From NCBI GenBank assembly GCA_930367215.1, contig OV884059.1:99560993-99624992 (forward strand): 64,000 nt of DNA. Reading direction: 5' to 3'. The DNA is from Pollenia angustigena (lineage: Eukaryota > Arthropoda > Insecta > Diptera > Polleniidae). Below the pieces are notes generated by a model that did not search any database, was not told where the DNA came from, and was given only the letters and a program-made list of their open reading frames with translations. Shown one piece after another: positions 11,804 through 21,985 of this stretch (positions are counted from its first letter, which is position 1; every line of letters begins with the position of its first letter). Both the position numbers and the translations under genes were made by a program.

Positions 11804-12623
11804 GGTTTAAGGAGATTTGATCATATTACACCATATGCAAGTGTTGAAAATAAGAACATTAACTCTATTGCATAAAATTATTAATAAACGTATGCCTATG
11901 TATCTCTATAGGAGACTCTCGTTTACCCGTTCACAAAGATCCAATGATTTGATGCATGCCAGATACCGAACTCTACAGTCATCTTGGCAATTTTATACCC
12001 ACTCAATTCGTCTTTGGAACTTATTACCCCCAAGCATTCAATTTACTAGTAATCCAATGCATTTTAAAAGGGCTATATATAACTTGTTTCATTAACTAAT
12101 ATACATATAAATATCATTGTTTTCTTCTATTTTTTTTTTTTTTCTTTTTACTATTTATATATTCTTTATTATGTAATAATCAAATATGTATGTTATTTTA
12201 AATTTTGTAAAAATTTTGTTAAATGTAGTTATACAAATTCCCATTTACCTTTTTCTAATCCTGTGCTGTAATTATAAGAATTAATGTCTTGTTGTACAGG
12301 ATAACAATATGATAAATAAATAAATAAATAAATAAATAAAGTTTTATTTAGTGGTGACATTTGTGTGTGAGCTATGGTCAAATTAAGGCTCATAATTTGC
12401 CATATGTCGCATGTAAAGCCGCATCGAATTAAAGTACTGTGATGTCAGTTTTTTTAAAAGATTGATTTTTAATTTATAAATCCCATATAAAGCGCTAATA
12501 TGTAATCGACAGCTCGATTCCAAAACATCCTAAGTTAACTAAGAATGAAAAAATAAAATTTAATCAAGCTCGAGGCCAGTGTTTTTTCGTAAATAAAAAT
12601 TCCTTTTTTATTTGCTTCCAATA

Positions 12624-12652
12624 TTTCGATCTTCTTTGAAGATCATCATCAG
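12624..12652 (-). ncRNA. Hammerhead-ribozyme-like hairpin (inverted copy)
   Basis: Read on the minus strand the sequence is identical to the right-arm motif: CTGATGA, one extra T, a 7-bp hairpin (GATCTTC-AAA-GAAGATC), then GAAA. This is the order of the conserved hammerhead core, and hammerhead motifs are established in Penelope-like element ends. The extra T before helix II and the lack of an obvious helix III/I partner mean cleavage activity is not shown. Confidence 0.45.
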
Positions 12653-12936
12653 GGATTTCTTTTCCTTAAATTCAAGAAGAAAAAAATACAATTATTACAA
12701 ACATATAAATAACAACCACACATATGGACAACAACCACATTGATTTTGTTTTTTAAATTGTATGTTTACAAAATATATACACACTCACAGTGATAAGTCA
12801 TCATGTCTCCTATAATATTCTTCATTCTCCTGTCATATTCTTCTTTCTCTATAGCTACTGTAACATTGCCCTTATCGGCGTTTAAAACTAAAATATGTTT
12901 ATTCGTATTTAGAAACTTTTTTGCCTTTTCCATTAT

Positions 12937-13236
12937 ACATATTTAGTGTATATTTGTCTCAAAACTAGAATCGCAGGCCATAAATCGGATCAAAAATTAA
13001 AACTCAGTAGAGACACACCAAAAACAGCACTTGTGAACCACTGTGTCAAAAACAAACACTCGCCTGATTTTAATAATGTTAGTGTGTTACAAACAGAGCC
13101 GAATTACAAACGTCGATATATGCTGGAATTGCTTCACATCATAACAACAACAAAGAGTATAAACTTTAAGAGCGACGTAGAGTGTTCGTGTGCCAATAAC
13201 TACAGAGGCTTAGTAAAAAAGATCAATCTGCAATAA
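12937..13236 (+). pseudogene. GIY-YIG endonuclease C-terminal fragment of a Penelope-like element
   Basis: The frame contains CLKTRIAGHKSD, then TALVNHCVKNKHSPDFNNV, LQTEPNYKRRYMLELLHI and an Asn/Lys-rich end. This is the pattern of the endonuclease module that follows the reverse transcriptase in Penelope-like elements (Arg of the LKTRIAGH segment, His of the ALVNHC segment, Glu of the ML-E-LLHI segment). The GIY and YIG strands upstream are lost or degenerate, so it is not a functional nuclease. The open frame is clean for 97 codons, suggesting limited decay after truncation. Confidence 0.7.
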
Positions 13237-13453
13237 AGGTTTTAAGTTTAGTGCAAGTCTAGATGTCGATGTGTGAACAACATAGTTTTAAGTTTTTGTG
13301 TTTATAAAAATTCACTGTGAGTGTGTATATATTTTGTAAACATACAATTTAAAAAAACAAAATCAATGTGGTTGTTGTCCATATGTCTGGTTGTTATTTA
13401 TATGTTTGTAATAATTTTTTTTTTTTGTTCTTGAATTTAAGGAAAAGAAATCC

Positions 13454-13482
13454 CTGATGATGATCTTCAAAGAAGATCGAAA
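13454..13482 (+). ncRNA. Hammerhead-ribozyme-like hairpin at Penelope 3' end
   Basis: CTGATGA (13454-13460), T, GATCTTC (13462-13468), AAA, GAAGATC (13472-13478), GAAA (13479-13482), followed by TATTGGAAGC. The two single-stranded core boxes and a perfect 7-bp helix II between them are present. One extra T precedes helix II. Known Penelope-like elements carry hammerhead motifs in their terminal repeats. Helices I and III were not resolved by eye. Confidence 0.5.
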
Positions 13483-13549
13483 TATTGGAAGCAAATAAAA
13501 AAGGAATTTTTATTTACAAAAAAAACACTGGCCTCGAGCTTGATTAATT

Positions 13550-14110
13550 TTTATTTATTTAAATTTCGAAAGGTCGAATAAGAACAACTTTGATTAACTA
13601 AGAATGTTTTGAAATGTTTTAATCTTTGAATTTAGTATTGTTCAACTTTAATTTTGTAAAATGTTGGTGCTGATCGGCTTATCCAAGACAAAGTTAAGCA
13701 AAAACAAGTTCTCCTGCAAAACTCACTTTTTCGACATGTTTTGGAATTGAGCTGCCGAAATATACTTACTCTCGGCAAAGTCCACAGTTGGTTCACGAGT
13801 TTTAGAAAAATAAATAGCAGCTTAAATTATAATAAGCAATTTTTTATTTATAGTATTTATGTCACATATGAGTAGCCGCTCTATTTACAATTTTTTTTAG
13901 AAAGTTCCATTCTAGGACTTAAAGTTTTAATCGGTTTTCTTAATCCATCATTCGGACTACCCATATACTCGGCCATGTTTTAGAAATCGAGTGAAATTTA
14001 ATCGATAGATATTTTCAGTTTATTTTTTTTACATGATCGTCGTTGTTCTCGATTTGAATAGTCCTTATTTTAAAGGCAAGTGCTTTTTTATGAACTTTAA
14101 AAACAGGAAC

Positions 14111-14144
<34 letters not shown>

Positions 14145-14221
14145 CTTCATTTAATTTAACTGAGCCTTTTAGGCCATATGTAGTTATTAAAAGCTACTAA
14201 AACAATACTTATTAAAATACT
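13550..14221. other. 3' flank of the receptor gene
   Basis: Bases from about 13920 resemble 62860-63120, the flank downstream of the second receptor copy (shared AAGTTTTAATC, TTTTCTTAA, CGGCCATGT, GAGTGAAATTTAATCGAT). The duplication therefore included 3' flanking DNA. A run of about 34 T residues lies at 14111-14144. No other gene was seen. Confidence 0.6.
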
Positions 14222-16024
14222 TTAAATTAATGATTTCAATTTGACTGCAATTCGATTTTCAAAACAATTGCTGATTTTCTTAACATATTTTGCATATAAC
14301 AACTCCAGTATAAATACAATTAGAGAAACACACATACCGAATAAGAAAAAAAGAAATATTGTCTTAAAATAACTAAAATCTAATAGCACATCGCTGCTTT
14401 CAGTTTCACTAAAGAAACGAATTTCTTCACTCAGAATGCCATCCACGTTAGTATCTTCCATAAATTTAGCAAAAATACCTGATTCCATTATATATTTCAA
14501 ATAACGATTGAATAACTGGAGATAAGGCAAGTCTCGCCGCGCGGTAAAATACTCCTGCGCTATCAAGGTTGCTTCATTGATTTTATACAAACGAGGAACC
14601 TTTAGATTACGCTGCTGAGAGAATATGAAGTCCAATTTGTTTTCAAATGCCATGAGCAAATATGAATTATTCAGGTCACGGTGGGCTTGTAACACTTCGC
14701 TTACACTAACAATTTTTGTGTTGTTGAAAATGAATTCACCTATATCCGGTAACTGGGAAAAAAAATTATAATCAGCTTGAGGCATTAGTAATTGATGTGA
14801 AGTTTTGTTTAAGTCCTCCAAGTTTTCAATTTTCGCTTCATAAATGTCTTGAACGAATAGAGTGGATAATTTGGCCAAATACAAATTGGTCAGAATGAAA
14901 CCATTAATGAACATCAGAAAATAAATCAGCTTGTGCATAAAAGTTTCAACTTTACAATTTGAGTGATATTGACAGATGAACACGGCCAAAACATACAAAG
15001 CATATTTGCCAAAATCTATTTCATTCGTATAGTGTTGCCGGTAATAAATAAAAGAAACTGCCAAAACACAAAATAACAGCAATAGCAGAATACAAGTCCT
15101 TGTGGCAACAGTGAAGGGATGTAGAAAATATTCAGTTCTTGACAGGGGTTGGGGATAAGGTGCTACAACAAGCAATTTCATATTCCGCATAACATCGCTA
15201 CTGCTGCCTGCAAAACGATCGAAAACAAACAATCCAAAAGGCACAATATCAAAAGTTTTGTTATTTGCACCCTGTGTAAGTTTCTCATAATCCAAGGATA
15301 TATTATAACCTTGAATATCCATTAAGCGGAAGTTATAGTATTGTGCGAAAATTTTAAGAGTTTTGTATAAATATCCAGTAGTAATTGTCTTTCCAGAACT
15401 GTCTTGAAAAGTATAACAGCGTGGAGAAATTGAAAGGGTTGGTACTTTTAAGGGATATTGTTGAAAATCTTGTAATTCTTTTCTATCGACATAGTCTGTT
15501 AGATGGTTGATACGATTAATTGTTATAATGGGCACTGGTTGGTAACTAAATAATCCTTCATCTGTGTAATACAAAACATTCGTATAGCCAGAAAACCAGT
15601 TTTTATTTGCTAACCTCCACAAGTCTGTCATGCTGGCTTCCGGCAGTATCCATAAAATATGGGTAAATTGTGAATGTTTTAAAAGTTCTTCGACGATTTC
15701 ATAGACATTATCTATAGATGAAAGTTTTAAATACACTACAGTGAGAAACTGTTCGCTATATAATGTCTTGATGTTTGTGTCAAATTTCTTAGTTATTAAT
15801 AGTACAGGCAAACTCAATGATTTCACTGCATTTTCAATTTCCTGTTTAAAGTCTACAGTGACCACAGCATTCCATTTGATATCGAGTTTCTGGTTTAATT
15901 CATTAATGATGCGTAAAGGGAAATTAGGTTCATTCCTAATTTCAGGTGGAGTTAATTTAGCAATGGAAATTCTTACAATTAGAAATAAAATAATGAATTT
16001 GTAAAATTGCATTTTGATGTTCAT
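14222..16024 (-). CDS. Divergent insect ionotropic receptor, complete, intronless
   Basis: This 600-residue frame has the layout of an antennal/gustatory ionotropic receptor, a variant ionotropic glutamate receptor used as a chemosensory ligand-gated channel in sensory-neuron membranes. Residues 1-22 look like a signal peptide (cleavage near ISIA-KL). Residues 23-300 form an extracellular part, including the first ligand-binding lobe. M1 is about 309-328 (TRTCILLLLLFCVLAVSF), a pore-loop segment about 337-352, M2 about 364-390 ending NLYLAKLSTLF (the place of the glutamate-receptor SYTANLAAF motif), the second lobe about 391-550, and M3 about 554-578. The canonical glutamate-binding Arg/Thr/Glu set is not recognisable, as in divergent IRs. 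The single-exon structure and length suit the IR20a-type divergent clade (inference). The ATG is followed directly by the signal peptide. Confidence 0.85.
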   Translation of the reverse strand: MNIKMQFYKFIILFLIVRISIAKLTPPEIRNEPNFPLRIINELNQKLDIKWNAVVTVDFKQEIENAVKSLSLPVLLITKKFDTNIKTLYSEQFLTVVYLKLSSIDNVYEIVEELLKHSQFTHILWILPEASMTDLWRLANKNWFSGYTNVLYYTDEGLFSYQPVPIITINRINHLTDYVDRKELQDFQQYPLKVPTLSISPRCYTFQDSSGKTITTGYLYKTLKIFAQYYNFRLMDIQGYNISLDYEKLTQGANNKTFDIVPFGLFVFDRFAGSSSDVMRNMKLLVVAPYPQPLSRTEYFLHPFTVATRTCILLLLLFCVLAVSFIYYRQHYTNEIDFGKYALYVLAVFICQYHSNCKVETFMHKLIYFLMFINGFILTNLYLAKLSTLFVQDIYEAKIENLEDLNKTSHQLLMPQADYNFFSQLPDIGEFIFNNTKIVSVSEVLQAHRDLNNSYLLMAFENKLDFIFSQQRNLKVPRLYKINEATLIAQEYFTARRDLPYLQLFNRYLKYIMESGIFAKFMEDTNVDGILSEEIRFFSETESSDVLLDFSYFKTIFLFFLFGMCVSLIVFILELLYAKYVKKISNCFENRIAVKLKSLI

Positions 16025-16565
16025 TCTATTTTGAAATTTATTTTTTTAAAACCTCTTTGCTGTTTGCAAATAAGACTTGTAGTTTTTTTAAGTACTTCAG
16101 CCTTTAACAATTTAAAGGTACTGACGGGACACCTTCTGCTTTGTTAAAGATGCAAATTTTAAATAAAATGTCGGTTTTATAAATCTCCTTCTTTTAGTTT
16201 TTGCTAGCGAATGCTCCTTTTTAGTCTACAACTTTTGTTTTTGGGCTTAAAAATTATTTTGGTTTTTCCCTTAAGTTTTTTTTTAAATTCTTTGTTTAAT
16301 TTTTTTTACAATTTTTTCTATTTTGTGTTTTTGATTGTTTTTATTTTTTCCGCTTTTGTAATTGTTGTTCACTTGTTCACTGTTTTAAATTGACAGTGTT
16401 GAAATTATTATTTATGTGGACATTTAAAAGAGTCCTTAACGTTAAGGAAGTTTTGTACTGAATCTAATGGAACAATTTGGCAATTAAAACTAATACAATG
16501 TATTAACAACAATGTAACAATGTTTATATGCACAACAATTTCACATAAATAATACAATATTCACA
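16025..16565. other. 5' flank of the receptor gene
   Basis: This is the T-rich (plus strand) upstream region of the minus-strand receptor. No TATA box or binding site can be assigned with confidence, and there is no other gene. Confidence 0.4.
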
Positions 16566-17172
16566 TATGGATGTTTCCAAAGTAACGGTCGTAATCGATT
16601 TTCGGAGATTTTTTTAAATAAAATTCTAACCGACCCAAATATGCCACGAGGATTATTGCTTTATTTTGGACTTACAAAAGTTCAAGCAACGGTAGCAACC
16701 GAGAGAATTCATAAAAAAATGTTATTTCAATACTTTTTTGACCATTAAAAAAGTAACGGTCGTTACTTTATAAATGTGCTGTTTTCAAATGTCGGCAACA
16801 AACATCATGTATTGTAAAATTTTGCACAGGATATGCCAAATAAAATATCTAATTAAATTCATTGAAATGTTTTGTTAAAGGAATGGATTTATCTTCAAAC
16901 CAAAAACATTAGTTACCAAACAAATTTTGTTTTTAATGTAACGGTCGTTACATTATAAAAAGTTAAAAGTTTTTTGTGTCTGAATTCATTTATTATGGGT
17001 AACAAAAAAAAAAAAAAAAAACAAAAAGATTTTTGTAAATTTTCTTTAATTAAAGTTAATCTTTCGGATAATGACAGATACATTTATTTTGTATAATTTT
17101 TGCGGAAAATAAATTAAAATAATAATTTAATTTTTGAGCTATAAGTGGTCATTTTCTGTGGAAACACCCATA
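16566..17172. mobile_element. MITE with GTAACGGTCGTTAC palindromes
   Basis: TATGGATGTTTCCA (from 16566) is mirrored by TGGAAACACCCATA (to 17172). Inside, AAGTAACGGTCGT near 16579, AAGTAACGGTCGTTACTTTAT near 16750 and TGTAACGGTCGTTACATTAT near 16938 repeat a near-palindrome GTAACGGTCGTTAC. A related GCAACGGTAGCAACCG lies near 16687. The flanks are compatible with a TA duplication. No coding sequence is present. Confidence 0.55.
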
Positions 17173-17736
17173 TATAAACAAGTTATTATTTTGCAGGTTC
17201 GTCGTGATTGGAAGTGGTCATGTCGAAACATTCCGGCCCCCATGACATCGTGAAATATTTAACTAATTTAAGGCTCTTAAAGGCGTCCCGAAAATAAATA
17301 TTTTTTTAACCTTAAAACACGGTTGTCAGAAGGGTGGTTCAATGGAAATGTTGAGCCAATTACCTGTTATGATTAAACATAGTTAAAACAGTTCCGAAGT
17401 ACCGCCCTTTAAGTTGTTTGTACCCTGCGTCGGTATTTGCAGTTTGATCATAGCCAGGGAAGCCGGAAATATGTACTTAAAAAACCGTTTATACGTGTTT
17501 AATATGCGGTTAGATTTTGAAAATATTTGCATATAATAACCATAACCATACTAAAACAGGTGCCCCTGTACCCGAACGTACTTTGAAGTCATATTTTTCT
17601 TAAACTAAATAAAATACAAATTTGAGGCTCCACAAGTTCCTTCAGATAACCATTTTCTAAAGATTTTTTCCATCTAAAGCACTCTTGATTCTTTTGGATT
17701 GACTCTGGAGCCACCCAAAGTCGAATAGTCCTTTCC
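17173..17736. other. Spacer, nothing recognised
   Basis: Unique-looking AT-rich sequence without a credible frame. Confidence 0.4.
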
Positions 17737-20408
17737 CTCCTGATAAGGGTACCCGGGTACCCTTATATAACTTTTTGCATTTTGTATGAAAAAAAAATTA
17801 TAGTATTTTTTTGTTTATTGGTTATTTAATTAAAAAAATATTTTACATCAAACTTTGTACATGTATAAAAAATATATAAACCTGTTCACTAATATTGCTG
17901 CATAAAAGAAAAAATAAAAAAAATTAACATCTAGTGCAGCGTGGAGCAATAGTTTTGCTATGCGTAATGCGATTTTGGATCAGTAGTCACGCAAAGGTAG
18001 CAGCGACCCTTTATTGGCAACCGTCCAGTTTTATCTCGTTTGGTTGTATCTGATGGGACCGCAGCATCCTGAAAAACTTCTTAAGGGATGGTTTTATTTG
18101 TCATAAGCTCTAGAGCTGCCCGGACGTTATAGCGTCGTGTTATTTGATTATCATTAGCTCTTTTGTTCATATTTTTAGTTGTTAACTCCACGCCAAGTGA
18201 TGTTTAAATTCCTCGTCGAGAGCTTTGTTTTACTTTTGCGCTTGGATCGAGGCTGGAGTATACACAAAATGCACCCAATGCACCCAATGCAGCCACGTCA
18301 ATCATATTGAAAAAAACTGCCAATGGCCATCTATTTTTTATGCATTTGGTGGTATATTTAGACACCATCTGGTCCATAACATCTACTCCGCCTTTTGTTT
18401 TGTTCTAGAAGTCATTAATCTCCTCTTTTCCATTAATAGTTGGCTCCCCTCGAGTATAATGCATTGTTGACAGAGGGAAACACACTTCTTCTTTTTGGTC
18501 ACAACAGACAAAAGTGTTCCGTTTTTGTTGAAACCATATTGGGGTGTACCTATATCGTCCGTTGGGTTTGGATGAAGCTCTTTTGGTATATTTGTAGGCT
18601 TTGTTTTGTCAAAGGGTACCGACGAGACTTATTCCTCTAACTTGTAGCCGATTGGCCAAAGGAAGTGAAGTAAAAAAATTGTCGGTTGTTACATTTATTC
18701 CAGATTGTTTGTAGAAATCCACCAGATCTAGAACGATGTTTTCTCCTACATTTACCTGTCGTTGACCACCAGGTGGCTTGCCTGTGTAAATGACTCCATT
18801 CAAAGGATAGCTATTGGCTGTGTTACACAAACAAAATATTTTTATTCGGTATTTAGCTGGCTTTGAGGGAATATATTAAGTGAAACTGGTTCTACCTCTA
18901 AATGGAAATAACTGTTCGTCTACTGTCACATTTTCATCTGGAAAATAATTTACACGAAAACTGCAGCAACATATTCCATATATCGGAGATAGCAGCAGCT
19001 TTGTCTGTTTGTTTGCGTGTCGCTCTTGTGAAAGCATTGTCAAACGTATTACGCGTAGTATTTGTTGAAATCTATCGCGACTTAACGATGCTTTGTATAA
19101 AGATTGACTGAAATTCCCCCATAGAATTGAAGGAGGATCATCGTTGTCACCATTTATACCCATGACCAGTAAAATTCCAATAAAAGGATCAAGTTCTTCC
19201 ATTGAAATCAACTGAAACTGGCGAGGTTTCAATGTTAAAACTACAATATCCGCAGCATTTTTCTGATTGAAATCCAGTTCTATTTCATTGCCTTTTTTTG
19301 TTGCTGCACAAAAAAAAATAAATATTGATATCAATTAAAAAATTTGTGATATTAATTAAAAAATTAATTATATTTGCACCAGTAAACAAATTAATAGTAT
19401 CAATTAAACCAGTTAATAGTATTAATTAAACGTTTAATTTACTTGATTAAACGTTTAATTCACTTGATTGAATTTTTAATTAAAACTGATTTTATTTTTG
19501 ATTAATGCTTTAATTGGTGAAAAATTTTGGAGAATATTTTCTGTGCGTATCTCAGGATCTCATTTTTTGTATTTTCTGACAAAAATTCATCAAATATTTT
19601 GCGATTAGGTCCACCTATGTACATAAACAATAAAATATATTATAACATATGGTGTTTATAGAATAAAACCAACCTTTTTTGTGTATAATATTTTGGGATG
19701 GAGTTTTAGCATTTGGTATCTCTTGGGAATACCATTCAGTCTGATCACTTGCTATATATTTTGAAGCAGTATCTGAAACTTCGCCACGCAATTCTAATTC
19801 CTCGTTGTCTTCTTCCTCTGGAGTCTAAACTACACCTTCCATTTCTATATCCGAGGCTTCATCTGCATCAGGAAACCATTCATGTTCGGTGGGATTCATC
19901 ATGTCGTCGTCCTCTAATTCCATTTCACATAAGATATCAATATTATCTGCATTTTATCTTATACAAATGCGTAAATAAATGAATGTAGTTAAAAATAAAA
20001 AAAATATAAAGAAAACTTACGCGGAGATGTTAAGATATCCATTTCGCCATGGTAAATGATCTAAAGACTTCGATGATGATATATTTGCCCTTATTTTGGG
20101 GGCACCTACCTTAGATGATGGTCCCGCATCAGAAGATATTGGTTCAGACACATTCATTTCCATAACAAGTGCATTACGTTTACGCGATATCGAAAAAATG
20201 TATAAAACAAAAAAAAGCAAAGACACGCAACCGTACGCATCAACACCAAAACCGAGAATGCAAAAATATAATCGAAATGATGCATACCCACAGTACAATT
20301 GTGTATAACATATAAATACAAACAGGGGATTCCCCGTTTTAAAATACATAGCATAAATAATAACGAACAAATAAACACACACGTGTACCCGGGTACCTTT
20401 GTCAGGAG
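17737..20408 (-). mobile_element. piggyBac-like transposon, decayed
   Basis: The transposase pseudogene is bracketed by inverted motifs. CTCCTGATAAGGGTACCCGGG begins near 17737, and the complement of the right side (about 20385-20408) reads CTCCTGACAAAGGTACCCGGG. The core GGTACCCGGGTACC is itself palindromic. No intact TTAA duplication was found outside these motifs, so the true ends may lie slightly elsewhere or have mutated. Confidence 0.6.
17953..20162 (-). pseudogene. piggyBac-family DDE transposase pseudogene
   Basis: On the minus strand an acidic N-terminus (about 19960-19680, MMNPTEHEWFPDADEASDIE) precedes a catalytic region. From 19334 to 17953 one frame can be followed throughout. 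It contains DPFIGILLVMGI, NVTVDEQLFPFRGR (first Asp region), TTDNFFTSLPLAN (second Asp, hallmark DNFFTS), GGVDVMDQM (third Asp, hallmark GVDxxDQ) and a C-terminal RCYL plus Cys/His remnant. At least five nonsense codons interrupt it (near 18878, 18608, 18410, 18210 and 18080), apparently without frameshifts. An AT-rich, TTAATTAAAC-repeat stretch at about 19335-19500 separates the FDEFLSENTKNEIL segment from KKGNEIELDF and is an intron or insertion. A possible first exon starts at 20162 with a GTAAGT donor near 20021. It encodes no active enzyme. Confidence 0.85.
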
Positions 20409-20494
20409 TCAACGTGTGTAAATGCTGTCAGTACGGTTAGGCTTAAGCAAGCAAAAAGTATTGTCGGTCAAGCCTGAGTATATGATACCCTAGA

Positions 20495-21511
20495 CCATGG
20501 TTTTAGCATACACATTTTTGCGTTTTCCACATTTTGGACTCATGTGCAGTAATGGACCAACCAGAAATTTGTTATCTTATGAGGTTAAAATTGATATAAG
20601 AGTTATTTGTGCTAAATATTCACCCTTATCATAGAATCGTGGTTAGCAAAAACAACAACAAATACTACACTGTTTACAAATCTATTACAAAAAAGATTTT
20701 CTTGCAAAAACTGTCGTTAAGTTTTTTAATCACGACAGCGTATTTGTAAAAAATTTCTCTTAAATATGCCTATGCTAACCACGATCTAAAGATATCTTAG
20801 CCTGTAAAAGGTTTTTTCGTCTAAAAGCAATTTATTGACTTGGTTTTCATTGGTCAACTCTGGGGCCTAGTTCTGGCAGTCGTGATCGAGTACTTTCTCG
20901 ATACTGAGCGAATCGAAATTATTTTTTCAGTATTGTGAAACTCAAATTTATGCCTTGCAACAATGAAAAAATAATTCCGATTCGTTCAGATATTAAATTG
21001 CTTTCGAATCGAGAAAGTACTCTATCACGAATGCCAGAATCAGGCCCCTCGACCTGCCATTTTAAAATTTTGCATGCCATAGTTCAACATAGATCAATTT
21101 TTATACTATAACCATTTTAAGATGGTTAATTGTCTATGTGCCTATTCTTTCGGATATAGATTTTTATGGAAACAGATTTACACCATTTTAGTTTGGCTTC
21201 GTCCTAATGACAAATTAAAGGTTTGTAGCCAATTTTGTGAAATTATCTTAAACTTTGACCTGTGTCTTGTGCATAAGGTTACATCAACAAATAAGCAGCC
21301 TGACGGAAATCGGCAGATCGATTCAGAAAGTGATTATAAGAATATCGACTTACTAATAGGTGTAACAGAAAACTCTATTAACCAAAATTTATAACAATAA
21401 AAAGCTCTGAAACGAATACATATTTTGCTTTTGCATCCTTTGGTAGTACCAGGAAAAACTTTCAACTGCATATTTACGGTTTCCCTGATCAAAATATATT
21501 ATATCTCGTTA
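20495..21511 (+). repeat. Direct repeat unit, copy 1
   Basis: It matches 24240-25285 in order: GACTCATG near 20530, TTTGTGCTAAATATTCACCC near 20609, CACTGTTTACAAATCTATT near 20668, CTGTCGTTAAGTTTTTTAAT near 20711, GATGGTTAATTG near 21121, CGACCTG-type and GTTACA segments, and TATTTTGCTTTTGCATC near 21421. The copies are diverged and carry different indels. Copy 1 contains a 187-bp MITE. Confidence 0.7.
20862..21048. mobile_element. 187-bp MITE with ~40-bp terminal inverted repeats
   Basis: The left end GGGGCCTAGTTCTGGCAGTC continues GTGATCGAGTACTTTCTCGAT. The complement of the right end is GGGGCCTGATTCTGGCATTC continuing GTGATAGAGTACTTTCTCGAT. The corresponding place in copy 2 of the direct repeat lacks it. 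The target duplication is unclear. Confidence 0.8.
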
Positions 21512-21969
21512 TTAACCCATTAAGGCTCGAGCCATGATCCCATTGAGCTATAATGATGGAACTTTTAAAATTTTATTGTTTATACCTAAATATGAAAGAA
21601 AACAAATTTTGGGCAAATCGGATACGTGGGAGCCCAGATAACCCCCGTTGCGAAAACGCAACGTTGGGCCTTAACGATATAAAAATTAAGCGCATTTGCA
21701 AACATTTTTAATTATTATTTTTTATTCACGTCTTTAGGAAAATAAAATTAAAAAAGATATTCATATACATTTCATTTTTAATTCAATTATGATATGCTCC
21801 AAAGCACTTTGGGATCACTGCTTCGTCACATTTCTCATATTTGTAATTGATCGGTCCATAAGTAACACGTATGTACGCCTAAAACCATAACAAATAATTC
21901 TATTGTAATAAATTTTGTATATATCCTGGGAGAGGATAATTTCACTTTACTTGTTCGATTTTCTCTCAC

Positions 21970-21985
21970 TGTACCTATTGAAGTA
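21970..21985. repeat. 16-bp target-site duplication, left
   Basis: TGTACCTATTGAAGTA is identical to 23244-23259. Confidence 0.85.

Larger units (their letters stand above)
8575..12340 (+). pseudogene. LINE ORF2 C-terminal remnant split by a foldback element
   Basis: Bases 8575-8827 encode the C-terminal part of a non-LTR reverse-transcriptase protein (TLTWNDQINIASGRTY, TLLYGCEIFGSS, ending AVIRYVY). The frame resumes after 11803 as GLRRFDHITPYAS-type sequence and continues through 11817-12095 to NLLPPSIQFTSNPMHFK and a stop. The two halves join exactly when the foldback element and one copy of its 8-bp target duplication are removed, although a frame change follows soon after the junction. 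A 3' UTR leads to a TAAA/AATA tandem tail (12312-12340), as in several LINE families. It is 5'-truncated, has lost the catalytic RT domain and is inactive. Confidence 0.8.
12561..13546 (+). mobile_element. Penelope-like retroelement remnant with inverted arms
   Basis: The arms 12561-12793 and 13312-13546 are near-perfect inverted copies. Their outer edges read TAATCAAGCTCGAGGCCAGTG and its complement. Between them, on the plus strand, lies a GIY-YIG-type endonuclease C-terminus followed by a short 3' region. The right arm is the element's own 3' end; the left arm is an inverted copy of that end. Penelope-like elements are known for odd terminal arrangements with direct or inverted repeats of their ends. 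The reverse transcriptase is missing entirely. Confidence 0.7.

Noticed and set aside
12312..12340. TAAA microsatellite as an independent feature
   Set aside because: It lies at the 3' end of a LINE remnant and is best read as its tail.
14111..14144. T34 tract as a possible retroposon tail
   Set aside because: No retroposon body or target duplication is visible; it lies in receptor 3' flank and is probably a simple repeat.
15741..16004. 87-codon plus-strand frame inside the receptor
   Set aside because: It is antisense to a well-supported coding sequence with no features of its own.
18902..19111. Plus-strand frames over the piggyBac region (18225-18640, 18902-19111)
   Set aside because: They are shadows of the minus-strand transposase pseudogene.
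19335..19500. AT-rich TTAATTAAAC-repeat stretch as a regulatory element
   Set aside because: It sits between two coding blocks of the transposase and is more simply an intron or simple-sequence insertion.
20017..20412. 131-codon minus-strand frame as a separate gene
   Set aside because: Only its last ~48 codons look real (possible first exon of the piggyBac transposase); the upstream part overlaps the element terminus.
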